Notes under the pieces: model-generated
What the model was told of the DNA's origin: nothing
What the model saw: only the letters and a program-made list of their open reading frames with translations
Databases searched by the model: none
Shown: positions 63,829 through 64,000 of the stretch, in pieces
Position numbering within the stretch: the stretch's first letter is position 1
Layout: each line of letters opens with the position of its first letter
Assembly: GCA_014529385.2 (NCBI GenBank)
Contig: CM043959.1
Span: forward strand, 90,916,029-90,980,028
DNA from: Adiantum capillus-veneris
Taxonomy: Eukaryota; Streptophyta; Polypodiopsida; Polypodiales; Pteridaceae
DNA length: 64,000 nucleotides
Direction: 5' to 3'
Program-made: the position numbers and the translations under genes

Positions 63829-63831
<3 letters not shown>

Positions 63832-63897
<66 letters not shown>
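63832..63897. repeat. (TC)n microsatellite
   Basis: This is a pure TC run of about 66 bases to the right of D2. The remaining 100 bases of the window show no recognisable gene. Confidence 0.9.
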
Positions 63898-63903
<6 letters not shown>

Positions 63904-64000
63904 TCATATTAGATCTTGAGATCAAGATTCATCGAGTAGATCTTTGCTACCTACTTTTCCACCTTTTCTCCCTTTCTCAATTCTTTTGATTTGAGGATTG

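Overview
The window is nuclear DNA of a land plant made almost entirely of nested LTR retrotransposons. Ty3/gypsy and Ty1/copia polyproteins with plant-type motifs, initiator-Met and Asp tRNA primer sites and long (GA)n/(CA)n microsatellites support this. I found no host protein gene, tRNA or rRNA. The species cannot be resolved from the sequence alone. Almost every coding region is on the minus strand, so each element's 5' end lies to the right. Element names used here are my own labels.

Nest, outside to inside. Gyp-1 (1-2980) is a decayed chromovirus-like gypsy element cut inside gag. At 2980 it is interrupted by Gyp-A2 (2981-6608), a deletion derivative. Gyp-A2 is interrupted at 6608 by Gyp-A (6609 to at least 55522). 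Gyp-A contains three insertions: Gyp-C (9046-28668, TSD AAATA) in its 3' LTR, Cop-1 (33493-39137, TSD ACTAG) between protease and reverse transcriptase, and Tat-B (41938-54260, TSD ATAC) in gag. Gyp-C itself carries the non-autonomous element D1 (9979-12940, TSD ATCCT). The chain is therefore five levels deep. Target-site duplications and the resumption of interrupted reading frames prove the Gyp-C, D1, Cop-1 and Tat-B insertions. The Gyp-1/A2 and A2/A borders are inferred from LTR ends that cut coding sequence, because their right halves lie outside the window.

Right end. After Gyp-A gag (to 55522) comes an unassigned region (55.5-60.7 kb). It holds a Gyp-A leader candidate, three short tandem units with a C27 tract, a cluster of paired CCAAT boxes, compound microsatellites and a truncated copy (D3) of the D element. 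A complete D2 (60743-63797, TSD CACTC) on the plus strand closes the window.

The most interesting biology is in the non-canonical parts of the gypsy elements. (1) Gyp-A and Gyp-C, two divergent families, both continue the integrase frame into a second retropepsin-like domain (PR2, canonical DTGA). Both then run into a region with four W-x-P-K motifs; I know of no description of this layout. (2) Tat-B carries four small ORFs between its 5' LTR and gag that form two paralogous pairs, one with an F-box-like start. It also pairs a catalytically degraded first RNase H with an intact additional RNase H. (3) Gyp-C has a further ~3.3 kb coiled-coil/proline-rich ORF-X lying between two copies of its polypurine tract, and a palindromic GATCGCGATC motif repeated in LTR and leader. 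(4) The D elements hold a conserved 171-bp tandem array plus a 43-bp minisatellite and no genes.
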